From positions 1 through 15,260 of the forward strand of contig CAKPVW010000047.1 in assembly GCA_934196075.1 (NCBI GenBank): a stretch of 15,260 bases of DNA, in the 5' to 3' direction. Both the position numbers and the translations under genes were made by a program. The DNA is from an uncultured Anaerovibrio sp. (GTDB taxonomy: Bacteria > Bacillota > Negativicutes > Selenomonadales > Selenomonadaceae). This document shows positions 1 to 12,400 of the stretch, piece by piece; position 1 is the first letter of the stretch; each line of letters starts with the position of its first letter. A model generated the notes under the pieces. It was not told the origin of the DNA. It did no database searches and saw only the letters and a list, made by a program, of their open reading frames with translations.

Positions 1-42
1 AGCTTCTAACGAGCTTTAATGAGTTTAGCAGCGTGAGGCACA

Positions 43-133
43 TTTACATAGCGCGAGCGTGCCGGGAAGGGTATTTGCCATGCCTCAGTAAATAGTAACA
101 TGATTTGCCAATCAGCCCTACAAATCAGAATTT
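43..133 (-). repeat. Dispersed intergenic repeat, left copy
   Basis: Positions 43-97 match the reverse complement of 15206-15260 at 54 of 55 bases; the only mismatch is c47. A weaker 23-base middle part (98-120, roughly half identical) is followed by an exact 13-base match (121-133 against 15170-15182). The two copies are equal in length and inverted relative to each other. This copy ends exactly at the era stop codon, so it occupies the 3' untranslated region of that transcript. Positions 1-42 lie outside the matched part and show nothing I recognise. I do not know the family of this repeat. The right copy runs to the window edge, so the full unit may be longer. Confidence 0.85.
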
Positions 134-1615
134 TTAATCCTGGAAGCCAAAGTCCTTCAGAATATTATCCCTATTGCGCCAATCTTTCTTAACCTTTACC
201 CACAAATCCAAAAATACCTTGCACCCCAACAGCATCTGAATATCTGCCCTAGACTGAGCCCCTATTTCCTTCAGCAAAGAACCACGCTTGCCAATAACTA
301 TCCCCTTCTGAGACTCCCTTTCCACATAGATAGTAGCCCGGACATACATATCACCATTTGCTCTAGTTTTCATTTCCTCAATATCCACGGCAATGGCATG
401 AGGAATTTCCTCCCTAGTCTGCAACAAAGCTTTTTCTCGAATCAACTCCGCCACAATCAATCGCTCTGGCTGATCTGTAACCATGTCATCAGGGTAATAC
501 TGCGGCCCCTTTGGCAAATGCTTCTTTATTTCTGTCAGCAATCCCTCTAGATTATTTTCCTCCTTGGCGGAAATAGGCACTGTCGCCGCAAAATTATATT
601 TAGCATTATAGCTAGTAATAATTGGCAGCAGCTGCTCCTTGTCCTCCAACAAATCCAGCTTGTTAATAGCCAGCACTACAGGCTTGTTAGTAGCCTGCAA
701 ACGTTCTAGAATATACTGCTCACCAGGGCCGAACTTCTCAGTAGCATCCACTACAAAAATAATAGCATCCACTTCCTTCAAAGTACCCTCAGCAGCTTTT
801 ACCATATATTCTCCCAGCTTGTGCTTTGGCTTGTGAATACCAGGGGTATCTAAAAATACCATCTGAGCATCCTGCTGGGTCAGCACACACATAATACGAG
901 TGCGAGTAGTCTGAGGCTTATCGGACATAATAGCAATCTTTTGGCCAATCAAGCTGTTAATCAAAGTAGACTTGCCTACATTTGGTCTACCAATAACCGC
1001 CACAAAACCAGATTTGTGGTTTTTAGGATCAATCTGAAATCTTGGCTCTGGCATAACATCCTCTAGTTTGATTTCCTTACCTCTAGACATGGAAATCTGA
1101 GGTTCCTGAGCCAAGGGAAGAATCATACCTTTACCATCCCTGGAAATACCCAGCTTGCCCATAATATAGCGCTGTTCCTCTTCCATTTCCATCCGTTCTT
1201 CCTCTTCCATATGGTCATAACCTAAAAGATGCAGCATACCATGAATGGTCAAAAAGGACAGCTCCCTTTCCAGACTATGACCATATTCCTGAGACTGGGC
1301 CCAAGCCCTCTCCAATGAAATAATAATATCTCCCAGTACCTCAGTTTCAGGGCCATCCTCAATCTCTGGCTCCTCACTGTCCACGAAGGCAAAGGAAAGC
1401 ACATCCGTAGGTCTGTCCAAGCCCCGATATTCCTTATTCATCTGATGTATATATTCATCGTTGGTCAGGGTAATGCTAACCTCAGAATTTTCCACATCAT
1501 AAAGAGGCCCAGTAATCTCTACTGCCCGCCTTACAATTTTTTCCAATTCCTCCAGAGTACCCATTTCCTCCGCTACCTGCAAATTTTCCGGCTCTCGACC
1601 AATAATAATTTCCAT
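134..1615 (-). CDS. YbeY-Era fusion: rRNA maturation endoribonuclease joined to GTPase Era
   Basis: One uninterrupted 493-residue frame encodes two normally separate ribosome-assembly proteins. Residues 1-158 are YbeY, the metal-dependent RNase involved in 16S rRNA 3'-end processing. Its zinc motif HGxLHLxGYDH is intact (H125, H129, H135), as is the RPTDVLSF segment. Residues about 188-493 are a full-length Era, the GTPase that binds the 16S 3' end and assembles 30S subunits. It shows G1 GRPNVGKS (209-216), PQTTRTR (234-240), DTPG (256-259), NKLD (318-321), SAK (349-351) and a C-terminal KH domain with IGKRG (441-445). The linker of about 30 residues has no recognisable domain. A well-placed Shine-Dalgarno precedes M188, so Era may also be made alone. 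The YbeY start at 1615 has GGGAGAG about 12 nt upstream, a rather long spacing. phoH ends 32 nt upstream. Family assignment of both halves is certain; whether the fusion is translated as one chain is open. Confidence 0.95.
   Translation of the reverse strand: MEIIIGREPENLQVAEEMGTLEELEKIVRRAVEITGPLYDVENSEVSITLTNDEYIHQMNKEYRGLDRPTDVLSFAFVDSEEPEIEDGPETEVLGDIIISLERAWAQSQEYGHSLERELSFLTIHGMLHLLGYDHMEEEERMEMEEEQRYIMGKLGISRDGKGMILPLAQEPQISMSRGKEIKLEDVMPEPRFQIDPKNHKSGFVAVIGRPNVGKSTLINSLIGQKIAIMSDKPQTTRTRIMCVLTQQDAQMVFLDTPGIHKPKHKLGEYMVKAAEGTLKEVDAIIFVVDATEKFGPGEQYILERLQATNKPVVLAINKLDLLEDKEQLLPIITSYNAKYNFAATVPISAKEENNLEGLLTEIKKHLPKGPQYYPDDMVTDQPERLIVAELIREKALLQTREEIPHAIAVDIEEMKTRANGDMYVRATIYVERESQKGIVIGKRGSLLKEIGAQSRADIQMLLGCKVFLDLWVKVKKDWRNRDNILKDFGFQD
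1052..1064 (-). promoter_or_regulatory. Candidate internal ribosome binding site and ATG for free Era
   Basis: Inside the fusion frame, AGAGG (1060-1064, minus strand) lies 5 nt before an in-frame ATG at 1054-1052, codon 188. Initiation here would give a 306-residue protein starting MPEPRF, close to the usual length of about 300 residues for free-standing Era and just before its KSGFVAVIGRPNVGKS segment. Other in-frame ATGs (M164, M176) have poorer or badly spaced sites. Initiation here is an inference. Confidence 0.4.
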
Positions 1616-1647
1616 ACTTTATTTATTCTCTCCCTTTCCCTTACCAT

Positions 1648-2637
1648 CTATACCGATTTCTTTGGTGCGAATTTCTGCTTTTGCTCATAGGCATCATAAG
1701 CCTGCACAATCCTCGTGACTACATCATGGCGAATAACATCCATAGCCTCCAGACGTACCACACCAATTCCCTTAACACCATCCAAAATCTTGGTAGCCTC
1801 TATTAGTCCAGAGGTAACACCCCGCGGCAAATCAATCTGCCCTGGATCACCGGTAACTACCATGCGGGAACCAAAGCCCAATCTCGTAAGAAACATCTTC
1901 ATCTGCTTGTCAGTAGTATTCTGAGCCTCGTCTAAAATCACAAAGGCATTTTCCAAGGTGCGTCCACGCATATAAGCCAAAGGTGCTACCTCGATTACCC
2001 CCTTGGTCATAAGCTTGGCAAATACATCCTGTCCCAAAATATCCTGCAAAGCATCATAAAGGGGCCGTAGATACGGATCAACCTTTTCCTGCAAATCCCC
2101 AGGCAGAAAACCCAATTTTTCCCCCGCTTCCACGGCAGGACGAGTAAGAATCAGCTTCTCCACCTCTCTATTACGAAGGGCCGCACAGGCCAACACCACT
2201 GCTAAATAGGTTTTTCCTGTGCCAGCAGGTCCCACGCCAAAGGTAATAAAATTGTGACGGATAGTATCTACATAAATACGCTGCCCCAAGGTCTTTGGAC
2301 GTACATGACGGCCTCGAGAGGTTACCATAATGGTGTCGCTAAAAAGATTATGAAGCGCCTCTCCCTTGCCTCCTTTTACCAGTCCTACACTATAACGTAC
2401 CTCGTGCATAGTAATAGTAGTACCCTGACGATGAAGATACTGTAACTCCCTCAGGATTTTGGCCGCAGGCTTTACCTGATCAGCCTCACCACTGATGCTG
2501 ATAGTATCACCACGACTGATAAAACGAGCATCAAAATTGTCCATAAGTACCCGGACATATTCATCCCGCTCCCCCAAAAGAGCCTGAGCTTCCTGTCTAT
2601 CCTGAAATTCAATTATTTCCTCTAATACCTCTCGCAA
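1648..2637 (-). CDS. phoH: PhoH family ATPase
   Basis: A PhoH-like P-loop ATPase of 329 residues, the usual length for the family. It has an N-terminal nucleic-acid-binding-like region (about 1-110), Walker A GPAGTGKT (136-143), Walker B VILDEAQN (233-240), the TGDPGQIDLP segment (262-271) and the RHDVVTRIVQAY helix near the end. PhoH proteins are thought to act in RNA metabolism and are typically encoded next to ybeY, as here. The start is TTG: position 2637 reads TTG on the minus strand, with GAGG 8 nt upstream. No ATG gives a better N-terminus. recO stops 27 nt upstream and ybeY-era starts 32 nt downstream, so the three are probably one transcript. Confidence 0.93.
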   Translation of the reverse strand: MREVLEEIIEFQDRQEAQALLGERDEYVRVLMDNFDARFISRGDTISISGEADQVKPAAKILRELQYLHRQGTTITMHEVRYSVGLVKGGKGEALHNLFSDTIMVTSRGRHVRPKTLGQRIYVDTIRHNFITFGVGPAGTGKTYLAVVLACAALRNREVEKLILTRPAVEAGEKLGFLPGDLQEKVDPYLRPLYDALQDILGQDVFAKLMTKGVIEVAPLAYMRGRTLENAFVILDEAQNTTDKQMKMFLTRLGFGSRMVVTGDPGQIDLPRGVTSGLIEATKILDGVKGIGVVRLEAMDVIRHDVVTRIVQAYDAYEQKQKFAPKKSV

Positions 2638-2664
2638 TAAAGCAACCTCGTTTCTATTCTATAT

Positions 2665-3408
2665 TTAACTAATCTGCCGGATAAATTCCAGCGATTTCAA
2701 CGGTTTTTCAAATATATGATGCAGATATCCCAGCAGCAGGGATTCTGCCGCCAACAAAGTTTTCCCTTTAACAATAAGGGCAGGAGGATTTTGCCAATCC
2801 AATTGCAAAAGCTGTACAATCAGCTGTCTCAAATCCTGAGAATATTCTCCCTGAATCCCATAATTGCCGTGATGACCACATTCAGAACACAGCCCGCCGC
2901 CAGCTTCAAAGGAGAAAAAACTATCACCTTCCAGCTTTTTGCCACACTCAGCACAGTATTGGTAGCCCAGCTGCATGCCAGAAAATTCCAGCAGTTGATA
3001 AGCCGCCGCCAAAGCAGCAATGCGGGGATTTCGCTCTCCAAAGGCAGCAAATATCTCCAATAATCTATTGTACATATCCTGCTGCGGAAAATTTTCTATG
3101 GCCAGCTGACTGGCTGTTTCCGCCACAAAGGCTCCATAGGCCATGGCTGTAAAATCAGTGCTCATAATGCGATAGCTCTGCATAAGACTGCAGGATCTGA
3201 TAGTGTCCAGCTTCTCGCCCTGCTTTATCTGTATCTCCACCTGATTGAACATCTGCAAGGAGCCTGCCAAAGCACTTTTAGTACGCCGACAGCCAAAGGC
3301 AGCTGCCTTGATAAGTCCCTGCTGAGGAGATAATAGTGTTATGATTTTGTCAGCCTCGCCCCAATTCCTAATCCCCAGAATCAAAGCTTCTGTTGAATAT
3401 TGTCCCAT
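2665..3408 (-). CDS. recO: DNA repair protein RecO
   Basis: RecO loads RecA on SSB-coated DNA with RecR in the RecFOR recombination pathway. With the ATG at 3408 the protein has 247 residues and begins MGQYSTEALILG. The family N-terminal pattern (GEADKIITLLSPQQGLIKAAAFG) starts about residue 17 and forms the OB fold. The C-terminal half carries a four-cysteine zinc site (C152xxC155 and C174xxC177), as in Firmicute RecO. An upstream in-frame TTG at 3432 (preceded by AAAGGA with 4 nt spacing) would add eight residues. I prefer the ATG because the longer N-terminus matches nothing expected, but the ATG's own ribosome site (GTGGGA, 6 nt) is modest, so the start is uncertain. recO is usually downstream of era; here it leads the cluster. 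Confidence 0.92.
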   Translation of the reverse strand: MGQYSTEALILGIRNWGEADKIITLLSPQQGLIKAAAFGCRRTKSALAGSLQMFNQVEIQIKQGEKLDTIRSCSLMQSYRIMSTDFTAMAYGAFVAETASQLAIENFPQQDMYNRLLEIFAAFGERNPRIAALAAAYQLLEFSGMQLGYQYCAECGKKLEGDSFFSFEAGGGLCSECGHHGNYGIQGEYSQDLRQLIVQLLQLDWQNPPALIVKGKTLLAAESLLLGYLHHIFEKPLKSLEFIRQIS

Positions 3409-6400
3409 AGAAAATCCCACTTTTATTTCCAAGCCTAGCTATCCTTTGAACAGCTAAGCTAAAATTAGATATACATAGATTATTGTACATCAAGATAAGC
3501 CAAAAGGAAAATTTTTTTGCAAAAAAGCCATCAGCTGACCAGAAAAGCTTTTCTTGCTGATGGCTTTTGTCCCCATACCTGCCGAGGCAAGGCATATTAG
3601 ACATTCACTCAGTATTCATTTTTCAGACAGCAGTTTTTATACTTCTTACCGCTGCCACAAGGGCATGGCTCATTGCGGCCAATTTTTCTACCTTCTCTTG
3701 CCACAGTCTGACGAGGCAATGCCGCTGCCTCTGCAGGAGTATAACCCTTCAGCACCCACTGAGGCACAGTATCATTATACTCAGCAATCAATCCCACCAG
3801 CTCGTCTGCATCAGCCTTACTTTCCATAATCAACTCATGGTCATGGAGAAAGCCCATTATTTCCTTCATGCCGTAGCCATTCTGGAGAATCATATTGATA
3901 CTATTAACAGCCTCTGCCGCCTGCAACACATCCAGCTTCTTTTTTTGCATAAAATACTGAGCCAAAGCACGATAAGCCTCAGTAGACTCGATATAGCCCT
4001 CCTGACCAGCATCATACAGCTTGTCATAAGGAATATCCGCATAATTAACCATGCCCCGCTGGCGCTGAGCCGCCTGCAAAGCCTCAGGGTTCATTACAGA
4101 CTCATGGAGCAAATCCTTCTCTGTAGTCACAACCTGAGGGTACCAACAGCCCCCATTAAAGATAATGCCCATAAAGCTAGCAAAATCCAGTTCCCCATCA
4201 ATCTGGTCACAAACCTTCTGATAAAGCTGGTCATAGTCAATAATACCATAATAATATACCATGCCTGCTGCCAACTGCATAACCTCAGTATTGAGATTAA
4301 CTGCATCTACATAGGCACCATTATTGATTTTCTGATACTCCGCCTGAATCTCCTCTGGCATATACCAGATCATTTCTCCATCCTGCATACCGCAATACAG
4401 CACGCCAACTCCCCGCAGATAGTCCAGGCGGTAATCCTCCTGCTGCAAATCCTTCAGCAAACCATCATGCTGACAGGCATAATCAAAAATATCCTTCTGT
4501 CCCTGAAAGGCACTAACAAACCAACGGCCTACAAACTTTACTACCTCTGGCTCTATAGCCTCCACCATATCTGCTTTTTTGGTACGATTAAGATTTCCCA
4601 TAGGCAGATTAAGATTGTACTGAATATCCTCCAGCTCCTGCTTGGTCAAAGCCAGCAATGCTTCGTGAAGGGTCAGCTTCTCTGGCAGCTTGTGACGGCG
4701 CAAAGCTTTCATGCGCTCTTTTTTCTGCTCCTCCATCAACTGATTATATTCAGCCTCAGAAAAAGTAAACTCTCGTTCAGTCTCTATTGTTTTTCCATTT
4801 ATTTCAGCCATTTAAAACTTCTCCATATTTTCAATTTTTACACAAGCTCATCCTTGTGCTCAGTCATACCTTTGATGCAGCAAGCCATAACATCCCCAAG
4901 ATCCATGCCCAAATCTGCCACACCATTTTTTATAATCTCTCGATTGCATTTTGCCGCAAATTTCTTGTCCTTGAACTTCTTCTTCAGGCTTTTCACCTCC
5001 ATACCCTCCATCCCTTCTGGACGCATCAGGGAATAGGCATGTATAATTCCAGTTAGCTCATCCACCGCAAACAATGCCTTTTGCAGATTGCTGGATGGCT
5101 TAACCTCCTCGGTGCAAATACCATAGCCATGAGCAATAATATTTGCTATATCCTCTTCATCCACTGGCTCATTAGCCAAAAGCTCCCGAACATGATGGCA
5201 ATGCTCCTGAGGAAACTTTTCAAAATCCACATCATGCAGATAGCCGATGGCCTCCCAATAGGCTTTATCCTCGCCAAAATACTCTGCCATAGCTCCCATG
5301 GATGCACTTACCGCCGCTGCATGAACAAAAAGATGCTGTTCAGTTGTATGCTTTTGCAAAATCTCCTTGGCCTGAGCCAATGTCAACATGCTCATAATCC
5401 TCGTCCTTTCAAAAAATATATCATTGCTTAATCCTCACCAGCAAAAAGCTGGCAAAGGCATGGCAATTTTTCAATTACCATGCCCAAATATCACATATTT
5501 ATCATAAAATCGGTACTAACCTTGATTAGCTAAAGAATCTGCGGAGGCCGTTGAGAATACCTTCTGCTGCCCGCTGGATGCCTGCCTCAGAATTCATCAG
5601 TCTTTCTTCTTTATCATTGGAAATAAAGGCCATTTCCACCAAGGTCGCTGGCATATCTGTATGCTTTACCACATAGAAATTACAACTCTTATTTCCTCTA
5701 TTGCCTGTACCAAGAGCTGCTACTACGCCTTCAGATACATACTGAGCCAGTCGCTGACTAGCCTTGCTTCCCTTACTATAATAATAGCCTGTAGTACCAC
5801 TAGGAGAACTATTGGTAAAGGAATCCATATGCATGGAAATAAAAATATCCGCATTGCCATCATTGCCCACATCACAACGGGCCTGCAATTCCTCCACATC
5901 TGAAGCATTAGCCTTTTTCGGCGATACCTCAACATCCTCAGTTCTGGTCATCAGAACCTTGGCTCCCTCAGCCTGCAGCAGCTTCTGCAATGCTTTGGCA
6001 ACCCGCAGGGTTACTCCCTTTTCCGTTACGCCCGTAGGGCCTATGGCACCTGTATCACTGCCGCCGTGACCTGCATCCAAGGCAATGATTTTCCCCTTCA
6101 AGCCTGGCGTAAATACTGGCTCAGATGCAGTGCTGCCAGTAGAGCTATTACTATTATCGCCTGTATTGGTACTGCCACTGCTAGAGCTATCTGTAGTATT
6201 GCCAATCTGGGTCTGAGGCTTTGGCTTAGGATTAAAATCTATACCAGAATTTTTGCTGCCACCACTGACCTTACCAAAATCCATCACTACCCTATAGGGA
6301 GCCGTACCCCCCTTGAGGGCAAATACCTTGTAATTGTTCTTCCCCATGGTGCTTTCCACTACAACCCGCACTGTAGAGCTATCATGCTGAGCAATCCGCA

Positions 6401-9400
6401 CAGCCTTGGCAAAACGGCTGTCAATAGTAGTAGCTTTTTTCACATTGGGACTAACCCAAGCATTTTGAATGTCTATAATAATTCTCTGAGGATTGGAAAT
6501 AACGCTTACCTTATAATCTGTTTCCTTGGTACCATCTACCACAATACGGGTTTTGTCGGAATCTGTACTAACCCGAATACCAGTAATCTCTGACATACTG
6601 CCTGCCCGTTGGGCGAAACCTGCTGCCTGTGCCCTTTGCTGGCCACAAAACAGCAGACAGATGGTCAAAAATAGCAGGGTGCCAGCCCATATTTTGTTAC
6701 GACCTATTTCATTGCAATATTGCATGGTTCTATCCTCCATATATGCTTAGAGCATATTCTGCAAAAATGCCATGGTTCTCTCCTGTTTAGGATGGGCAAA
6801 AAATTCCTCTGGCCTGCCCTGCTCCACAATAACACCATCAGCCATAAACATTACATGACTGGCCGCCTCTCTGGCAAATGCCATTTCATGGGTCACCACC
6901 ACCATGGTCATATGCTCCTGAGCCAGCTCCCGCATGGTTTTCAATACCTCTCCAGTCAGCTCTGGATCAAGGGCAGAGGTAGGCTCGTCAAAAAGCATAA
7001 TCTCTGGCTTCATGGCAAGGGCTCTGGCAATGGCTACTCGCTGCTGCTGGCCACCAGAAAGTCTGCCGGGATAGGCATCCCGCTTCTCAAAAAGACCAAC
7101 CTTTCGCAAAAGCTCCTCTGCCTCCGGACGAACCTCCTCCGCAGAGCGTTTCTTCACCTGTACAGGAGCTTCCAAAAGATTCTCCATAACAGTCATATGA
7201 GGGAAAAGATTAAATTGCTGAAATACCATGCCCGTACAAGCCAAAATCTGGCGAGACTCTGCCTCATCTACATATTCAGCCCTGCCATCAGCACCATTAG
7301 AAGCCAGGGTACGCCCCATAATCTCTATTTTGCCTGAATCTATTTCCTCCAAGCGATTAATACAGCGAAGCATGGTGCTTTTGCCTGAGCCAGATGGGCC
7401 GATAATAGCCAATACATCACCTTTGGCTACAGAAAAATCAATGCCCTTCAGCACCTCAAACTCCCCAAAGCTTTTGTGTATATCTGTCATTTTCAGCATG
7501 ATATTATTGGTCATATTTTGCATAATGTGCCTCCAACTTCTTGAATGCCCAGGTAAGAACAAAAGTCATTACCAAATAAAATACACCGGCGATGACAAAT
7601 GGGGTCATATCAAACTCCCTTTGCACAATAGTACGAGCCACTCTAAGCAAATCATTCATAGCCAAAATGTAAATCAAGGATGTGTCTTTTACCAGATTAA
7701 TGGTTTCATTGCTAATAGGCGGCAATACATGTCGAATCATCTGAGGAATAATAATCCGCCGCATGGTCTGAGGGTAAGTCATGCCCAAGGTTTTAGCGGC
7801 CTCATACTGTCCCCGGCCAATAGACTGAATGCCAGCACGGAAAATTTCGGCAAAATAAGCCGCATAATTCAGCACAAAGGCCAACAGAGCTGCTGCTATA
7901 TCCGGCAGCATAATCCCCACCATGGGCAGGGCAAAATAAACAAACAAAAGCTGCAGCATCAACGGAGTACCACGCATAATCCAAACATAGAACTCCATCA
8001 ACAGCCTTAGGGGCTTGATAGAAGAAATTCGTCCCAAGGACGCCAAAAGACCGATGGGGAGAGAAAGCAGCAAGGTCACGCAAAAAATCTCCAGCGTAAC
8101 CTGAGTTCCCTCCAGCATCAGTGTAATTGTATGCAACAGGTTATCCATACGTCAAAAAACTCCCTTTCACTCAACAGCACAGTCGATTCTATTTTACTTC
8201 ATACAGCACAAAAATAAAAGACCCCCCAATAAAATTAAGGAGTCTTTTACCCAAATTTTCATTAATTATTTGGTAATATCCTTGGCAAACCACTTTTCAG
8301 AAATCTTGGCTACAGTTCCATCAGCCTTCATTTCATCAAATACCTTCTGAACTTCATCTCTCAGCTTCTGATCATCCTTGCGGAAGGCTATACCAAACTG
8401 GCTTACATCACCCATAACAGTATCAATTGCCTGAATCTCATCAGGATGCTTGCTAATATAGTAACGGCCGATAATCTCATCGCCTACAACTGCATCTAGA
8501 CGGCCATTTTCCAAATCCATAAAGGCATTTATATAATCAGGATAATACTTTACTTCCTTCATGGAGGACTTCAGCTCCGGCTTGTTCTCAAAATACTCCT
8601 CAGTAGTACCGCCACTCTGGGAACCAATAGTCTTGCCAGCCAAATCTGCTTCGCTGGCTACAGCAATCTGACTCCCCTTCTTCACGAAAACAATCTGACG
8701 GTTATCCATATATGGTTCACTAAACAGCATATTTTCCTTGCGCTTCTCTGTAATATCCAAACCATTCCAGAGAATATCTACACGACCGCTCTTCAGCTCA
8801 GCCTCCTTGGAATTCCAGTCAATAGCCTTGAACTCTACTTCACGACCGAGACGTTTAGCCACTTCCTTGGCCAAATCAATATCAAAGCCAACAATCTCAT
8901 TTTTCTCATCCTTGAAGCCCATTGGTGGGAAGCTGTCATCCAGACCTACCACAATCTTCTTGGACTCCTCACTCTTGGCAGAATCGCTGCCGCAGCCTGC
9001 CAGGGCAGTTATTGCCAAAACCAGCATCATACACAGGGCAAAAATTTTCTTCATCATTTGCACGCTCCCTCTAGTGTGCAGCACCTTAGGCCACGCCTTT
9101 CCCCATAATATCTAGCTGCTGCACTGCTCTTTATATTCACAAGCACTATTATACTTTATTTCATTAAAGTATGACAAGGGGAAATTACTAAAATTTTAAA
9201 ATTTTTATCTTTTTTATAACTGTACACGAGCACAGTTATAGTGTATAATGTTGTTAAATATTATGAAAGGTAGAAATCTACTTAAATTTAGGCGGTGATT
9301 TAGTGGTAACTATCAAGGAAATTGCAGATTTATGCGGGGTGTCCAGAGGTACGGTAGACAGGGTTTTAAATAATCGGGGCAATGTAAAATCTGAAAAGAA

Positions 9401-12400
9401 GGCACTTATTCTCAAGGTTGCCAAGGAAATGAACTATACTCCCAACCCTGCTGGGAAGGCTTTGGCCGCTAGAAAGCTAAAGCCAACAGTGGCTGTAGTA
9501 ATGCCATCCATAGGTATAAAGTTTTTTGATGTTGTCTTGGAGGCTATGAAAAAATCAGCGGCCTCCTATGCCATGTACGGTATGCAGGTGGAATGGTATC
9601 TCACCAAAGGCTACGATGTGGAGGAACAATACAATCGGCTTATGAAGCTATCCGGCAAAGTCAATGGCGTTATTCTTATGCCCATTAACGATGATCGCAT
9701 CTGTCAAGCCATCAAGGCTCTAACGGATGAGGGAGTTTTTGTGGTAACCATCAATACAGATATTGAAAACTCTACCCGCAATTGCTACGTGGGAACAGAT
9801 TATTTCAACGGCGGTACTACGGCAGGTGCTCTACTGCAGCTCCTTCACAAGGAACAGCTCAATGTAGGTATTACATTGGGATCTTTGCAAATCTTGGGAC
9901 ATCAACAAAGATTGGACGGCTTTCGTCAGGTTCTCAAGGGCAATCCTCAGACTGAAATAGTTGGAATTGTGGAAGATCAGGATGACGAGGTACTTTCTTA
10001 TGAGAAAAATTTGGCTATGCTGCGGGAACATCCCGAAATAAATGCTCTTTTTGCTGCTACCTCTGGTGGTATCTATGGAGCCTGCAGAGCCATTATGGCC
10101 TGCAACCCCAAACATGATATGACTGTAGTGGTATTTGATAATCTGCCTACCACAGTAGAGCTTATGGAGCAGGGGATTATTCAGGCTACCATCTATCAGC
10201 ATCCCCGCCGGCAAGGCCAAATTGCCATGCAGATAATTTTTGAGTATTTGGTCAATGGCAAGGCCCCCGAAAAGGAATTGTATCTATTGACCAACGAAAT
10301 TCGCATCAAGGAAAATATTTCTATCTCCACTGAAAATCCATAATAATATTGACTAATGGCTGCTGCACACCATTCAATTGCAGTGGCCTCTTTTAGCAGC
10401 AAAGGGCTATGTCACAGCGATTTTTTCGCTGATGACACAGCCCTTTTAAATTAGCCTCGTTATTCATAGCGCAGGGCTTCGATAGGATCCAATTTAGCAG
10501 CTTTGCGGGCTGGCAAAATCCCAAAGAGCAAACCAATACCGACAGAGAAGGTAAAAGAAACCACTATAGGCTCCCAGGTTATCACCGTTTTGAAATCCCC
10601 CACACTGGCTATGGCTGAGGACAAGCCACAGCCTAGAAAAATACCAATAATACCGCCGATAACACCTATGACCACAGACTCAATCAAAAACTGCATCATA
10701 ATGTTATTGAAGGTAGCTCCCAGAGCCTTGCGAATACCAATTTCTCTGGTCCGTTCCGTTACAGACACCATCATAATATTCATAATGCCTATACCACCTA
10801 CAATCAGAGAAATACCTGCTACACTGCCTAGAAGCAGTGTTATCATGGTGGTGGTCTGGGTCATGGTTTCCATGAGACTGGTGAGATTGCGCACATGGAA
10901 ATCATCCTCTTTGCCACCAGTAATTTTGTGCCGCTGGCGGAGCAAGATTTCCACATCCTCCTGTACCTGATCCATGTATTTGGCATCACTAACCTGAATA
11001 CTGATGGAATTAACGTAGGTAATGCCCAACACCCGCTCCTGGGCTGTGGTCAAGGGGATGATTACCACATCATCCTGATCCTGTCCCATGGTAGACTGCC
11101 CCTTGCTTTCCAAAAGGCCAATGACTCTAAAGGGCTGGTTGTTGACGCGGATTTTTTTGCCTACGGGATTTTCGCTGCCAAATAAATTACTGGCAACAGT
11201 GGTACCAATGACTGCTACTCTTTCCCGCTTATTCATTTGATCCTGCGTAATAAAGGAGCCTGACTGTACGGACAGTGATTTTACATCCATATAGCCAGGA
11301 GTTACCCCCTGTACGCTGGTATTCCAGTTCTGATTGCCATTGACAATCTGATAATTGCCACTGGCGCTAGGAGATACATAATCAATATTCCGCACCTTGC
11401 TCTCTATGGCCTGAGCATCCTCATATTTCAAAGTGGTCTTGGAGCCAGCAGCACCTTTAGGACCACTTCGATTGGAGGAACCTGGAGATACAATGAGCAT
11501 ATTGCTGCCTAGGCTGGCAATGGATTCCTGCACATTGTTACGAACTCCCATGCCTACAGAAACCATAGCGATAACAGCTCCTACACCTATAATGATACCC
11601 AGCATAGTCAGCAGGGAGCGAAGTTTGTTGGCATATAGTGCCGTAAAGGCCATCAGGAAACATTCCTTAAACAACATCCAGCACCACACCCTTTCCTTCG
11701 TCTCTGGTAATAACTCCATCTCGCACCAAAAGCTGTCTATTGGCACACACAGCAATTTCTGGCTCATGGGTTACCAGAATAATGGTTTTTCCTCTGCCAT
11801 GCATTTCCTGAAATATTTCCATAATTTCCTTAGTGGATTTGGTGTCCAGATTACCTGTAGGCTCATCCGCCATAATAATTTCCGGATTATTCACCAAAGC
11901 CCTGGCAATAGCTACCCTCTGCCGCTGTCCACCAGATAGCTCATTGGGCATATGCTCGGCTCTATCTCCCAGGCCTACAGCCTCCAAAACCTGCTGTGCT
12001 CTCTGACGCCGCTCTGTAGCTCCTACACCAGCATAAACCAAAGGCAGAGCTACATTTTCCAAAGAGGATATCCGGGACAAAAGATTAAAGTTCTGAAAGA
12101 CAAAGCCTATATGCTTGTTGCGCATAATGGCCAATTCATCATCAGATAAATGGGCTACTTCCTTGCCCTCCAGCTCGTAGGATCCAACAGTAGGCCTGTC
12201 CAGACAGCCCAAAATATTCATCAAGGTAGATTTGCCGGAACCTGATGGTCCCATAAGGGCAGCAAATTCTCCTCTTTTGATATCCAGATTAATACCATTC
12301 AGGGCAGCCAGCTCCTGGCCACCCATTTTATAAATTTTCTTAATATCCCTGAGACGGATGGCTATTTCTTCTTTTTTATCCATAGCTGGCCTCCTATTAC